Positions 9,624 to 18,930 are shown, counted from the first letter of the stretch. The stretch is DNA of 64,000 bases from SAR202 cluster bacterium (GCA_016872515.1 VGZR01000012.1:1-64000), one strand, 5' to 3'. A program made the numbers and translations. Notes: generated by a model not told the origin, from the sequence alone.

Positions 9624-10424
9624 CTATACCTTCGAATACGTCGGCGTGGCGGTCTTGGTGCCGTCGGGGAGCTGGCTGACAGTGAAGTCGCCGAAGAGGA
9701 GTGGCGCCTCTTTCTGCAGGATATCGAGGACGATGAGGGCGAGGCGGCGTATCTCCCAGTCGGCGAAGGGCGCACCGCGCATTTCGATGAAGTGGCGCCA
9801 AGCTCGGACGTTGGCCGTGATGAATATCTTCGTTTCGGTGGCGTTGGGCAGCACCGCCCTGGCCGCCTGGCGTATCGCCTTGCGCCGGTCGGTGTTGGAC
9901 GTGAACTTATCGGGGGGCAACGCCTTGTCGAGGGCCTCCACCAGCTCGGCGTAGCTGGCTGACGCAGTCTCCAGGGCCTCGGCCAGGATGCGCCTAGCTT
10001 CGCCGGTATCACCGATGCTGTCCACCAAGGCTGGCGGCAGCACGAAGGCGCTCGCGGCCTCGTCCACGTATCGCTGCGAGCGCTGGCTGTAGGCGAAGCC
10101 CGCCCGGTGGCGCACCAGCTCGTGGGTCAGGCTGCGGGAGACGCCGGTGACGACGAAGCCGTAGTTGACGTGCTCGAAGACGCTGCCGTCCTTGGACTTG
10201 AGCAGATTGTTGACGAAGTCGGCGATGTCCTTACGGCCCCGCCCGAAGCTCATGTAGCACATGCGGGCCGAGACCTCGACGACAGCGGCGGACTCGTCCT
10301 TGCCTGCGCGGATGCTGTCCGGCACGGCCGGCAGCCCTTCGTCGGCCAGGAACGTGGCGACTTGCTCCCAGTCCACGGCGGGCCGAGTGACCAGATAGAT
10401 CTTCGGCTCAGCGATGAGTTTCAA
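9624..10424 (-). CDS. thyX: FAD-dependent thymidylate synthase ThyX
   Basis: SVFEHVNYGFVVTGVSRSLTHELVRHRAGFAYSQRSQRYVDE (ThyX RHRxxxxxxxSxR motif). Confidence 0.9.
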   Translation of the reverse strand: MKLIAEPKIYLVTRPAVDWEQVATFLADEGLPAVPDSIRAGKDESAAVVEVSARMCYMSFGRGRKDIADFVNNLLKSKDGSVFEHVNYGFVVTGVSRSLTHELVRHRAGFAYSQRSQRYVDEAASAFVLPPALVDSIGDTGEARRILAEALETASASYAELVEALDKALPPDKFTSNTDRRKAIRQAARAVLPNATETKIFITANVRAWRHFIEMRGAPFADWEIRRLALIVLDILQKEAPLLFGDFTVSQLPDGTKTATPTYSKV

Positions 10425-10451
10425 CGGCGCAACATCCCCGGGATTTCACTC

Positions 10452-10478
10452 CCACCCTTCGACAAGCTCAGGGCAGGC
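10452..10478. repeat. Dispersed repeat, family B (CCTTCGACaaGCTCAGGG type)
   Basis: cccttcgacaagctcagggcagg; related to the reverse complement of cccgagcggagtcgaagg at about 4473. Confidence 0.45.
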
Positions 10479-10483
10479 TCTCA

Positions 10484-10520
10484 GTCCTCCCCACTCAAGG
10501 GGGAGAAGAGTTTGAAGGCA
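10484..10520. repeat. Palindromic intergenic repeat, family A
   Basis: gtcctccccactcaagggggagaagagtttgaaggc. Confidence 0.6.
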
Positions 10521-10601
10521 CTCGACTTCCGCAGAAGGCAAGGCTTTGTGTACAGAGCCAGATACCCCACCCCGGCTACGCGAGGGAATGGAAGGCGGTT
10601 A

Positions 10602-10643
10602 TCCCTTCCCCCTTGAGGGGGGAAGGCGCGAGATGGAGGTGAG
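10602..10643. repeat. Palindromic intergenic repeat, family A
   Basis: cccttcccccttgaggggggaaggcgcgagatggaggtgagg. Confidence 0.65.
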
Positions 10644-10656
10644 GAGCGTGAGGGTA

Positions 10657-11922
10657 TCACATCATCAGCAGGTAAGGATGTTCCAGGAGGCGCTTGACCT
10701 CGCCGAGGAAGACCGCGCCCTCGGCGCCATCCACGACGCGGTGGTCGGCGGACAGGCTGGCCGTCATCGTCTCGGCGACGGCGAGCTGCTCGTTGCGGGC
10801 GACGGGCCGCTTGGCGACGGTGCCCACGGCAACGACGGCGGCCTGCGGCGGCAGAATGATGGCCGTGAAGCTGACGACGTCGAACATGCCGAGGTTGCTG
10901 ATGCTGAACGTGCCGCCGGTGTACTCCGCGGCGTGGAGCGTGCCGCCCTTGGCTCGCTCGGCCAGGTCGCGGCTGGCGGCGGCGATGTCTTTCAGCGACC
11001 TGTGGCCGCAGTCCATGATGGCGGGCACGATGAGGCCCTGCTCTTCAGCGATTGCGATGCCGACGTTGATCTGCTCGTGCATCTGGATGCCGTCGTCCGT
11101 GTAGGAGGCGTTGAACTTGGGGTACTTCTTCAGGGCGCCAACGCAGGCCTTGATGACCAGGTCGTTTACGGTGACGTGGACGCCCTTGAACACGTCGCTT
11201 TGGTTGAGGTGGGCGCGCAGGCGCATGGCCTGGGTCATGTCCACCTCGGTGGACACGTAGAAGTGGGGTATCTCGCGTTTGCTGTGGACGGTCACCCGCG
11301 CGATCTGCTGGCGCATCTTGGAGAGGGGCACCTTCTTGCCGGGGCTGACGCCCTGGGGCACGGGCATCGCGGGCGCAGCAGGGGCGGCCGTAACCGGCTT
11401 GGCCGGGGATGGCGCTGCCGAGGGCGCTGGGGCTTGCCCTTTGGTGCGCAAGGCCAGCACATCCTCCTTTGAAATGCGTCCGCCGGGGCCGGTCCCCCTC
11501 ACCAGGGAGAGGTCAACGCCGAGCTCTTCCGCCAGCTTGCGGGCGACGGGCGAGGCCTTGACCTCCTCGGCGGAGACGGGCATGTGTTCCGCTTCGACGG
11601 TCTCCTCTGACGGCGTCGGATGGGCCTGCCGCTGCGTCACGAGGGCTTGCGGCTTGGCCGGAGCGGGCGCGGCCGCCTTCGGCATGTCGGCGAGCTTCTC
11701 GCCCTCGGCGGCCACGATGGCGATGGCGCGGCCAACGGGCACGACCGTCCCCTCGGCCACGAGAATCTTTGCGAGCACTCCCGAGGCGTAGGACTGGAAC
11801 TCCACCACCGCCTTGTCCGTCTCGATCTCTGCGATGGCCTCGCCGCGCTTGACCGGCGAGCCCTCGGTCTTCAGCCAGCGCACTACGGTGCCTTGCTGCA
11901 TGTCATAGCCCATCTGGGGCAT
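10657..11922 (-). CDS. pdhC: Dihydrolipoamide acyltransferase (E2)
   Basis: Lipoyl domain with ETDKAVVEFQS, peripheral-subunit-binding domain SPVARKLAEELGVDLSLVRGTGPGGRISKEDV, catalytic SLSADHRVVDGAEGAVFL. Confidence 0.9.
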   Translation of the reverse strand: MPQMGYDMQQGTVVRWLKTEGSPVKRGEAIAEIETDKAVVEFQSYASGVLAKILVAEGTVVPVGRAIAIVAAEGEKLADMPKAAAPAPAKPQALVTQRQAHPTPSEETVEAEHMPVSAEEVKASPVARKLAEELGVDLSLVRGTGPGGRISKEDVLALRTKGQAPAPSAAPSPAKPVTAAPAAPAMPVPQGVSPGKKVPLSKMRQQIARVTVHSKREIPHFYVSTEVDMTQAMRLRAHLNQSDVFKGVHVTVNDLVIKACVGALKKYPKFNASYTDDGIQMHEQINVGIAIAEEQGLIVPAIMDCGHRSLKDIAAASRDLAERAKGGTLHAAEYTGGTFSISNLGMFDVVSFTAIILPPQAAVVAVGTVAKRPVARNEQLAVAETMTASLSADHRVVDGAEGAVFLGEVKRLLEHPYLLMM

Positions 11923-11961
11923 CGTCAGTTCAGTAGCCAGGGCACACCCCCTCAGGTAGTA

Positions 11962-12939
11962 CTAGAGACCGTACAGCCTTTCGATGGTTTCCACAACCCG
12001 ATCGGGCGTTGGAATGGCCGCAGCTTCGAGGCTGCGGTTGTAGGGCATGGGCACTTCCAGCCCGCCGACGCGGCCTACGGGGCCGTCCAGGTGGTCGAAG
12101 GCCTGCTCCTGGACAGCGCTGGCCACCTCGGCGGCGAACCCGCCCGTCCGCCAGTTCTCCTCGACGACCACCGCCCTGCTCGTTTTCTTGACCGACTCCA
12201 CCACCGTGGCGACGTCCAGCGGCCGCAGCGACCGAAGGTCAACCACCTCGACCTGGACGCCCTTGGCCGCCAGGGCCTCGGCGGCTTTCATGGCGACGCT
12301 CACCATGCGCAGGTAGGCAACGATGGTGACGTCCTTCCCCTGGCGGCGAACCTCGGCCTTGCCGAAGGGGACCTCGTACCGCTCTTTCGGCACCTCGCCT
12401 TTGACGCCGTAGAGCAGCGCGTGCTCGGCGAAGATGGTGGGATTGCGGTCGGCGATGGCGGTGCGCAGCAGCCCCAGGGCGTCGTAGGGCGTGGACGGCA
12501 CGGCTACCTTCAGGCCGGGCACGGAGGCGTACCAGCCCTCGAAGTTCTGCGAGTGGGTGGCCCCGAGTTGCCCGCCGCCGCCTGTAACGGTGCGGATGAC
12601 CATGGGCACCTCGAACTGGCCGTTGGACATGTACCGCATCTTCGCGGCGTGGTTCACGATCTGGTCCATGGCCAGGAGGGTGAAGTTGATGGTCATCACT
12701 TCGACCACGGGCTTCATGCCGCCCATGGCCGCGCCGACGCCCGCGCCGACGATGACCGCCTCGGCGATGGGGACATCCCGCACGCGGTCGGGGCCGTACT
12801 TCTCCAGAAAGCCCTTCGTGACGGCGTAGGCGCCGCCGTAGCTGCCGATGTCCTCGCCCATGAGGAACACGCGCTCGTCGGCGTCCAAGGCCTCGCGCAG
12901 TCCCAGCGACACGGCCTCCCTGATGCTCATCTCCGGCAT
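11962..12939 (-). CDS. pdhB: Pyruvate/2-oxoacid dehydrogenase E1 beta
   Basis: MPEMSIREAVSLGLREALDADERVFLMGEDIGSYGGAYAVTKGF...; start trimmed from the repeat-derived upstream ORF. Confidence 0.9.
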   Translation of the reverse strand: MPEMSIREAVSLGLREALDADERVFLMGEDIGSYGGAYAVTKGFLEKYGPDRVRDVPIAEAVIVGAGVGAAMGGMKPVVEVMTINFTLLAMDQIVNHAAKMRYMSNGQFEVPMVIRTVTGGGGQLGATHSQNFEGWYASVPGLKVAVPSTPYDALGLLRTAIADRNPTIFAEHALLYGVKGEVPKERYEVPFGKAEVRRQGKDVTIVAYLRMVSVAMKAAEALAAKGVQVEVVDLRSLRPLDVATVVESVKKTSRAVVVEENWRTGGFAAEVASAVQEQAFDHLDGPVGRVGGLEVPMPYNRSLEAAAIPTPDRVVETIERLYGL

Positions 12940-12973
12940 GGGACGGCTCCTTCGCCAGAGTATCGGGGTGAGG

Positions 12974-13045
12974 TTCCTCCTCCCCCTCGAGGGGGGAGAG
13001 CCGAGGACTCGCGACTCCTGCCGGAGATCGAGGTGGGGGTGAGGC
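12974..13045. repeat. Palindromic intergenic repeat, family A
   Basis: tcctcctccccctcgaggggggagagccgagg...gaggtgggggtgagg. Confidence 0.6.
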
Positions 13046-13076
13046 CTTTCACCACCACCGCGGTCACCCCAAACCT

Positions 13077-13105
13077 GAACCTTCCCCACTCAAGGGGGAA
13101 GGGTA
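13077..13105. repeat. Palindromic intergenic repeat, family A
   Basis: aaccttccccactcaagggggaagggtaa. Confidence 0.6.
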
Positions 13106-13164
13106 ACGGCGGCCCGGCCCTGGCAGCAGGATGCAGGATGTGCCAGCACTCCATACCGCACCGT

Positions 13165-14139
13165 TCAACCATAGACATGGTCATGGATGGACTCCGGCGT
13201 CGGCTCCGGACTCTCCTCGGCGAACTTCGCCGCCTCCGCTACCGCCGCCTCGACCTCTTTCTCGATGCGCGCCACGTCGGCGGGGCCGAGCAGCCCGTCG
13301 GTGAACATGCGCACCCTGAACGTCTCGATGGGGTCCCTCTTTTTCCAAAGCTCCACCTCGGCGCTGTCGCGGTAGGCGGAGGGGTCGGCCATGGAATGGC
13401 CTCGGAACCGGTATGCCATCGCCTCGATGAAGACGGGACCGGCGTCCGAGCGGACACGGTCTATGGCGTGGAGAACGGTCTCGCGCACCGCCAACAGGTC
13501 CATGCCATCCACCTGGACGGCGGGTATCTGGTACGGCTCGGCGGCCAGGTACAGGTCGCGGCCCGTGGCATGTGTCTTGTCCACATGGCTGCCCATGCCG
13601 TAGAGGTTGTTTTCGAGGAAGAAGATAACGGGCAACTTCCAGATCGAGGCGAGATTGAGCGATTCGTGAAACTCGCCCTCGTTGGCAGCGCCGTCGCCGA
13701 AGAAGCAAAGGACGACACGCCGCTCACGCCGCATCTTGATGCCTAGGGCGAGGCCGACGGCGATGGGCATCTGGCCACCGACGATGGCGTAGCCGCCCAT
13801 GAACCCCCGCTTCAGGTCGAACAGGTGCATGGAGCCGCCGCGTCCGCCGCTGCAACCGGTGGCCTTTCCCAACAGCTCGGCCATCGCCGCCTTCGGGTCG
13901 AGGCCCCGCGCCAGGGCGTGGCCGTGGTCGCGGTAGTGGCTCACAACGTAGTCGTCGGGGCCGAGGATGGGGATGGAGCCCACGGCTATGGCCTCCTCGC
14001 CGATGTACAGGTGGAGGAATCCGTGTATCCTGCCTTGCATGTACAGGCGGCCGCTCTCCTCCTCGAACCGGCGGATGAGAACCATCTGGCGGTACAGGTC
14101 CTGGACCAGGGTCTTTTCCAGTTTTGGCGCGACTTTCAT
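13165..14139 (-). CDS. pdhA: Pyruvate dehydrogenase E1 alpha
   Basis: GHALARGLDPKAAMAELLGKATGCSGGRGGSMHLFD, FFGDGAANEGEFHESLNLASIWKLPVIFFLENN. Confidence 0.92.
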   Translation of the reverse strand: MKVAPKLEKTLVQDLYRQMVLIRRFEEESGRLYMQGRIHGFLHLYIGEEAIAVGSIPILGPDDYVVSHYRDHGHALARGLDPKAAMAELLGKATGCSGGRGGSMHLFDLKRGFMGGYAIVGGQMPIAVGLALGIKMRRERRVVLCFFGDGAANEGEFHESLNLASIWKLPVIFFLENNLYGMGSHVDKTHATGRDLYLAAEPYQIPAVQVDGMDLLAVRETVLHAIDRVRSDAGPVFIEAMAYRFRGHSMADPSAYRDSAEVELWKKRDPIETFRVRMFTDGLLGPADVARIEKEVEAAVAEAAKFAEESPEPTPESIHDHVYG

Positions 14140-14151
14140 GGGCCGTCCAGC

Positions 14152-15558
14152 CTAGATGTGTATCGCCTGTCCCTCGGCGGCCAGGGCCGCCTCCTTGAGC
14201 ATCTCGGAGACGGTCGGGTGCGGGTGCACCAGCCAGCCCAGCTCGGTGGTCGTGCCCTCCAACAGCCGGGCCAGCGAGACTTCGCCCAGCAGCTCCGTGA
14301 CCTCCGCGCCGATCATGTGGGCGCCGAGCACCTCGCCGACCTCAGCGTCCACCACGAGCTTGATGAAGCCCTCCGTCTCCCCCATCGCCAAGGCCTTGCC
14401 GCTGGCCATGGCGGGGAACTTGCCGACCTTGATGGAACGCCCCGCGTCCCGCGCCTGCTTCTCGGTCATGCCGAAGCTGGCGACCTGGGGCTTGCAGTAG
14501 GTGGCCTTGGGCATGAGGGCGTAGTCCAGCGCGGGCGGGTTCAGGCCCGCCATAGTCTCGACGGCGGTCACGCCCTGGGCCGAGGCGACGTGGGCCAGGA
14601 GTAGCTTGCCGGTCGCATCGCCGATGGCATAGACGCCCGGCACGTTGGTCTGCATGTGCTCGTCTATCTTCACGAAGCTACGCTCGGTGGCGACGCCCAC
14701 GCTCTCGAGCCCGATGTCGTCCACGTTCCCCTGGACGCCCACCGCGACCAGCACGCGGTCGCACTCGACGACGGTCTCGCTCGATGCCGCCGCGACGGTG
14801 ACCTTGGCAATGGAACCGGAGACCTGGACGCCCTTGACCTGGGCGCCGGTCATCGCCTTGATGCCCTGCTTGGAGAAGGAGCGCTCGAGCTGCTGACTCA
14901 CCTCCTCGTCCTCGTTGGGGACGAGACGCGGGAGCAACTCGACGATGGTGACTTCTGCGCCGTACGCGCGGTAGAGGTAGGCGAACTCGGCGCCGGTCGC
15001 GCCGCCGCCCACGATGACCGCGCGTTTGGGCACCTCGCGCGACTCGATGGCGTGACGGCTGTTCATCACGACCTTGCCGTCTATGGGCAGCGCGGGCAGG
15101 TCACGCTGTCGCGCGCCGGTGGCGATGATGACCTTGCCGGTGCTGAGGCTGCGGTTGGTGCCGATAGATCGCGCATCTCCGACCTTGTCCACGCGGATGG
15201 TGTTGCGGTCGGCGAAGACGCCGGTGCCGCTCACGACCTCGACCTTGTTCTTCTTGAGCAAGAACGAGACACCGCCCGTCAGCTTGGTGACGACCTGGCG
15301 GCTGCGGTCCATGGCCTTGCCGAAGTCGGCATAGAACCCGTTGGTCTCGATGCCGAAGTCGGCGGCATGGTGGAAGAGGTTGACGACCTCGGCGTTACGC
15401 AGCAGGGCCTTGCTGGGGATGCACCCCCAGTTGAGGCAGACGCCGCCGACGGCGTCGCGCTCGACGATGGCGGTCTTCATGCCGAGCTGGCCCGCCCTGA
15501 TGGCAGCCACGTAGCCGCCTGGGCCGCTCCCCAGCACTACCAGGTCGTAATCAGCCAA
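14152..15558 (-). CDS. lpdA: Dihydrolipoyl dehydrogenase
   Basis: VLGSGPGGYVAAIRAGQLG, GGVCLNWGCIPSKALL, C-terminal HPHPTVSEMLKEAALAAEGQAIHI. Confidence 0.93.
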   Translation of the reverse strand: MADYDLVVLGSGPGGYVAAIRAGQLGMKTAIVERDAVGGVCLNWGCIPSKALLRNAEVVNLFHHAADFGIETNGFYADFGKAMDRSRQVVTKLTGGVSFLLKKNKVEVVSGTGVFADRNTIRVDKVGDARSIGTNRSLSTGKVIIATGARQRDLPALPIDGKVVMNSRHAIESREVPKRAVIVGGGATGAEFAYLYRAYGAEVTIVELLPRLVPNEDEEVSQQLERSFSKQGIKAMTGAQVKGVQVSGSIAKVTVAAASSETVVECDRVLVAVGVQGNVDDIGLESVGVATERSFVKIDEHMQTNVPGVYAIGDATGKLLLAHVASAQGVTAVETMAGLNPPALDYALMPKATYCKPQVASFGMTEKQARDAGRSIKVGKFPAMASGKALAMGETEGFIKLVVDAEVGEVLGAHMIGAEVTELLGEVSLARLLEGTTTELGWLVHPHPTVSEMLKEAALAAEGQAIHI

Positions 15559-15625
15559 ACCGTTGCCTCCAACACACCGTCTCTGTCATCCACACCCCTG
15601 TCATTCTAAAGGGAGGGTCGACGGT

Positions 15626-15690
15626 ATCGGCCCGGCCCGAAGAATCTCTCTCGGAAGAGATCCCCTGCTTCGCTCAGGATGACAAGGGGA
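15626..15690. repeat. Dispersed intergenic repeat (agagatcccctgcttcgctcaggatgaca type)
   Basis: gaatctctctcggaagagatcccctgcttcgctcaggatgacaagggg. Confidence 0.4.
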
Positions 15691-15919
15691 GCGCCGCCAC
15701 AAACTAGCTTGCGTTGCTGCGGCATATTCTAACACCGTAGCCCGCCAAGCTAGACACCTCGTGCTGTGAGGTAACGCCACCAACTCTCGCACTTTTGTTC
15801 TGGGGAGTAATCGTTGGACGCCCGCATTGGCGGGTGCTACCATGAAGGCGCAGCCAATCCCTCTGGGAACGGTGAGCATCGCGTAGCGGGCCTGTGGCCC
15901 GTCGCCTGTTTGGAAGCGC

Positions 15920-15956
15920 GAAGGCCCCTCCGTCCTAGATGGGGAGGCCTTCTGTT
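15920..15956 (+). terminator. Intrinsic terminator/attenuator-like hairpin upstream of the peptidase/pan gene cluster
   Basis: GAAGGCCcCTCC gtcctagat GGGGaGGCCTTC followed by TGTTTTG. Confidence 0.55.
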
Positions 15957-15972
15957 TTGGAGGCGTTCACAG

Positions 15973-16956
15973 GTGACTAGCGGCATCACCCAGGTCCCGG
16001 GCATCCGTGTCGGCCACTACACCGACCGCGAGCACATCACTGGCTGCACGGTCGTCCTGTGCGAGGCTGGCGCGATGGGCGGAGTGGACGTACGCGGCGG
16101 CGCGCCCGGCACGCGGGAGACCGACCTGCTCCGGCCAGGGGCGCACGTGCCACAGGTGCACGGCATCGTCCTGAGCGGCGGCAGTGCCTTCGGGTTGGAG
16201 TCGGCCAGCGGCGTGATGCAGTACCTGGAGGAGCGCGGCATCGGCTACGAGACGCCGTGGGCCAAGGTTCCCATCGTTCCCGCGGCCATCCTGTTCGACC
16301 TTGCCATCGGCTCGGCGGTCGTGCGGCCCGGCCGCGTGGCGGGCTATGCGGCTTGCTGGGCGGCGACGGACGGCTCGTGCGCAGAGGGCAGCGTCGGCGT
16401 CGGCACGGGCGCGACTGTCGCCAAGCTCAGCGGGCGCGAGCATGTCGTCAAGGGCGGCATCGGCACCCACGCCGTGGACCTGGGCGGCGGCCTCGTCGTC
16501 GGGGCCATCGTGGCCGTCAACGCCCTGGGCGCGGTGTACGACCCCGACTCAGGCAGGCTCGTGGCAGGCCCACGGGGAATGCCCAAAGGCAGAGAGGACG
16601 ACCCGTTCGGCCTGCTGGCTGGTGCCCCCCTACCGGCTCAGGTGGCGGGCACGAGCACCACCATCGGCGTCGTGGCCACCAACGCGCGGCTGGACAAGCC
16701 GATGGCCAACAAGGTGGCGATGGCGGCACACGACGGCCTGGCGCTGGCCGTGCGGCCCGCCCACACGCCGCACGACGGCGACACGTTCTTCGCCCTGGCC
16801 ACAGGCCAGTACACGGGCAAGCTGTTCCCCGACCGGCTCATGGCCGCGACCGTGCTCTGCGTGTCGCGGGCCATCGTCCGCGCGGTCGAGAAGGCGGAGG
16901 GCCTCGGCGGCGTACCCAGCGTGAGGGAGTTGAGAAACCATGGCGAAGTTCGATAA
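15973..16956 (+). CDS. P1 family peptidase (DmpA-like aminopeptidase)
   Basis: GITQVPGIRVGHYTDREHITGCTVVLCEAGAMGGVDVRGGAPGTRETDLLRPG, HGIVLSGGSAFGLESASGVMQYLEERG. Confidence 0.85.
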   Translation: MTSGITQVPGIRVGHYTDREHITGCTVVLCEAGAMGGVDVRGGAPGTRETDLLRPGAHVPQVHGIVLSGGSAFGLESASGVMQYLEERGIGYETPWAKVPIVPAAILFDLAIGSAVVRPGRVAGYAACWAATDGSCAEGSVGVGTGATVAKLSGREHVVKGGIGTHAVDLGGGLVVGAIVAVNALGAVYDPDSGRLVAGPRGMPKGREDDPFGLLAGAPLPAQVAGTSTTIGVVATNARLDKPMANKVAMAAHDGLALAVRPAHTPHDGDTFFALATGQYTGKLFPDRLMAATVLCVSRAIVRAVEKAEGLGGVPSVRELRNHGEVR

Positions 16957-17839
16957 GACCAGCAGGATCGGCTTCATCGGCGCGGGCGGCGTCGGCGGGG
17001 CGCTGTCGGTGGCCCTCTCGAAGAAGGGCTACCCCATCGCCGCCGCCGCCAGCCGCACCTTCGCCTCGACGGAGAAACTGGCGGCGCGCGTCAAGGGCTG
17101 CAAGGCGTGCAAGACGACCCAGGAGGTCGCCGACCGGGCCGACGTGGTCATCATCACCACATTCGACGGCGCCATCGGGCCGGTCGCGTCCGGCATCCGC
17201 TGGCGGCCCGGCCAGGGCGTCGTCCACTGCTCCGGCGTGACCGGCCTGGGCGTGTTCGCCGATGCGGTGAAGCAGGGCGCGGTGCCAGGGGCGCTCCATC
17301 CGCTCCAGGCTTTCGCCTCGGTGGACGAGGCGGTGAACGCGCTGCCCGGCTCCACCTTCGGCATCGAGGCCGACGGCGACATGCGCGAGTACCTCAAGGC
17401 GATGACGCTCGACCTGGGCGGCAGGCCCATCTTCCTCAAGGCCGAGGACAGGCCACTCTACCATGCCTCAGTGGTGACGCTGGGCGGGCTGTTCCTGGCG
17501 ATGAGCGGCGTCGCGGCGGACATCTGGAAGAACTTTGGCGTCGAGCGCAACGACGCCCTCAAGGCCATCCTGCCCATCGTGCGCGGCTGCGTGGACACCC
17601 TCGAGGCCAACGGCCTCCCCGGCGGACTGGCCGGGCCGTACGCCCGCGGCGACGTCGGCACCGTCAAGAAGCATCTCGACTCCCTGAAGGCCCGCGCGCC
17701 CCAGGCGCTGCCGATGTACGCGCACATCGCTCTGGCGGGGATGGGTCTCGCCCGCGAGAAGGGGCGCGCCAATCCCAAGGACCTCGACGAGATCGAGCGG
17801 CTGCTCAAGAAGTGCATCAAGGAGAATCCAGCAGCGTGA
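16940..17839 (+). CDS. Rossmann-like/DUF2520 domain protein
   Basis: RIGFIGAGGVGGALSVALSKKGYPIAAAASRT...GALHPLQAFASVDEAVNALPGSTFGIEADG. Confidence 0.8.
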   Translation: MAKFDKTSRIGFIGAGGVGGALSVALSKKGYPIAAAASRTFASTEKLAARVKGCKACKTTQEVADRADVVIITTFDGAIGPVASGIRWRPGQGVVHCSGVTGLGVFADAVKQGAVPGALHPLQAFASVDEAVNALPGSTFGIEADGDMREYLKAMTLDLGGRPIFLKAEDRPLYHASVVTLGGLFLAMSGVAADIWKNFGVERNDALKAILPIVRGCVDTLEANGLPGGLAGPYARGDVGTVKKHLDSLKARAPQALPMYAHIALAGMGLAREKGRANPKDLDEIERLLKKCIKENPAA

Positions 17840-17860
17840 CGGCTCAGATTGCGGACACCA

Positions 17861-17897
17861 CCCCCACCTCAATCCTCCCCCCTCAAGGGGGAGGAAG
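17861..17897. repeat. Palindromic intergenic repeat, family A
   Basis: cccccacctcaatcctcccccctcaagggggaggaag. Confidence 0.65.
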
Positions 17898-17965
17898 TTA
17901 ACAGCGAGACCTCGCTCCCGGAATGGAAAGCGCCGCCTCCATCAAGGAGAGTGGGCTCCCCTTTA

Positions 17966-18010
17966 CCTTCCTTCCCCCTCGAGGGGGAAAGGTGCAGGAT
18001 GGGGGTGAAC
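17966..18010. repeat. Palindromic intergenic repeat, family A
   Basis: ccttccttccccctcgagggggaaaggtgcaggatgggggtgaac; very close to the copy at 47496. Confidence 0.7.
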
Positions 18011-18054
18011 CGTCAGCTACCGACGGACGATTGTAAGCATCAAAGAGGGCGCAG

Positions 18055-18074
18055 GACTTCACTCGCAGTGAGTC
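18055..18074 (+). promoter_or_regulatory. Hairpin immediately 5' of the panB ribosome-binding site
   Basis: GACT-t-CACT cgc AGTGAGTC: 8-bp stem with one bulge, directly followed by aggaggagg. Confidence 0.5.
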
Positions 18075-18090
18075 AGGAGGAGGTACCAGG

Positions 18091-18924
18091 ATGCGCACAG
18101 CGATACACCAGTTCAAGGAGATGAAGGCCCGGGGCGAGCGGTTCCCCGTCCTGACGGCCTACGACTACACCTCGGCCAAGCTCGTGGAGCAGGTGGGCGT
18201 CCCGCTGATCCTCGTGGGCGACAGCCTTGGCCAAGTCGTCCTAGGCTACGAGTCCACCATCCCCGTCACGACGGAAGACATGCTCCACCACTGCCGGGCC
18301 GTGGTGCGCGGGACGAAGAAGGCCCACATCGCGGTGGACATGCCATTCATGAGCTACCACGCCGAGTGGCCGGAGGCCGTGCGCAACGCGGGGCGGCTCA
18401 TCAAGGAGGGCGGCGCCAACTCGGTGAAGCTGGAGGGTGGCCGCGACCTGGAGCGCGCCGTGCGCCGCATGGTGCTTGCGGGCATCCCCGTCATGGGACA
18501 CATCGGCCTCACCCCCCAGTCGCTGAACCAGCTCGGCGGCTACCGCGTCCAGGGCCGGACGCCCGAGGCGGCAGCCAGCCTGCTGCAGGACGCGCTGGCA
18601 CTGGAGGCGGCGGGCGCGTACGCCATCGTGCTTGAGTTGGTGCCCGCGCCGCTGGCCAAAGCCATCACCGAGCGGCTGTCCATCCCCACCATCGGCATCG
18701 GTGCAGGGCCGCACTGCGACGGCCAAGTGCAGGTCTTCCACGACATCCTCGGCCTGTTCGAGGACTTCGTCCCCAAGCACATGCGCCGGTACGCAACCCT
18801 GGCCGACGGCGTCCGCGAGGCGGTCGGCAGGTACGCCGCCGACGTGAAGGAAGGACGCTTCCCGACCGCAGCCGAGAGCTACGACATGGAAGAGGCCCTG
18901 GCCGAGATAGCGCGAAGGTCGTAG
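18091..18924 (+). CDS. panB: 3-methyl-2-oxobutanoate hydroxymethyltransferase
   Basis: FPVLTAYDYTSAKLVEQVGVPLILVGDSLGQVVLGYESTIPVT; GIGAGPHCDGQVQVFHDILGLF. Confidence 0.95.
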   Translation: MRTAIHQFKEMKARGERFPVLTAYDYTSAKLVEQVGVPLILVGDSLGQVVLGYESTIPVTTEDMLHHCRAVVRGTKKAHIAVDMPFMSYHAEWPEAVRNAGRLIKEGGANSVKLEGGRDLERAVRRMVLAGIPVMGHIGLTPQSLNQLGGYRVQGRTPEAAASLLQDALALEAAGAYAIVLELVPAPLAKAITERLSIPTIGIGAGPHCDGQVQVFHDILGLFEDFVPKHMRRYATLADGVREAVGRYAADVKEGRFPTAAESYDMEEALAEIARRS

Positions 18925-18930
18925 GCCCTG

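Noticed and set aside
8509-9954. 481-aa plus-strand ORF
   Set aside because: Alternative frame of the MFS transporter, running into antisense of thyX; compositionally biased.
11620-13746. 708-aa plus-strand ORF
   Set aside because: Antisense shadow of the PDH E2/E1 genes; His/Gly/Arg-rich with no recognisable domain, typical of high-GC antisense frames.
15778-15900. yybP-ykoY (Mn2+) riboswitch from the ggggagtaa string
   Set aside because: Only the initial string matched; I could not recover the second conserved half, and the downstream genes are atypical.
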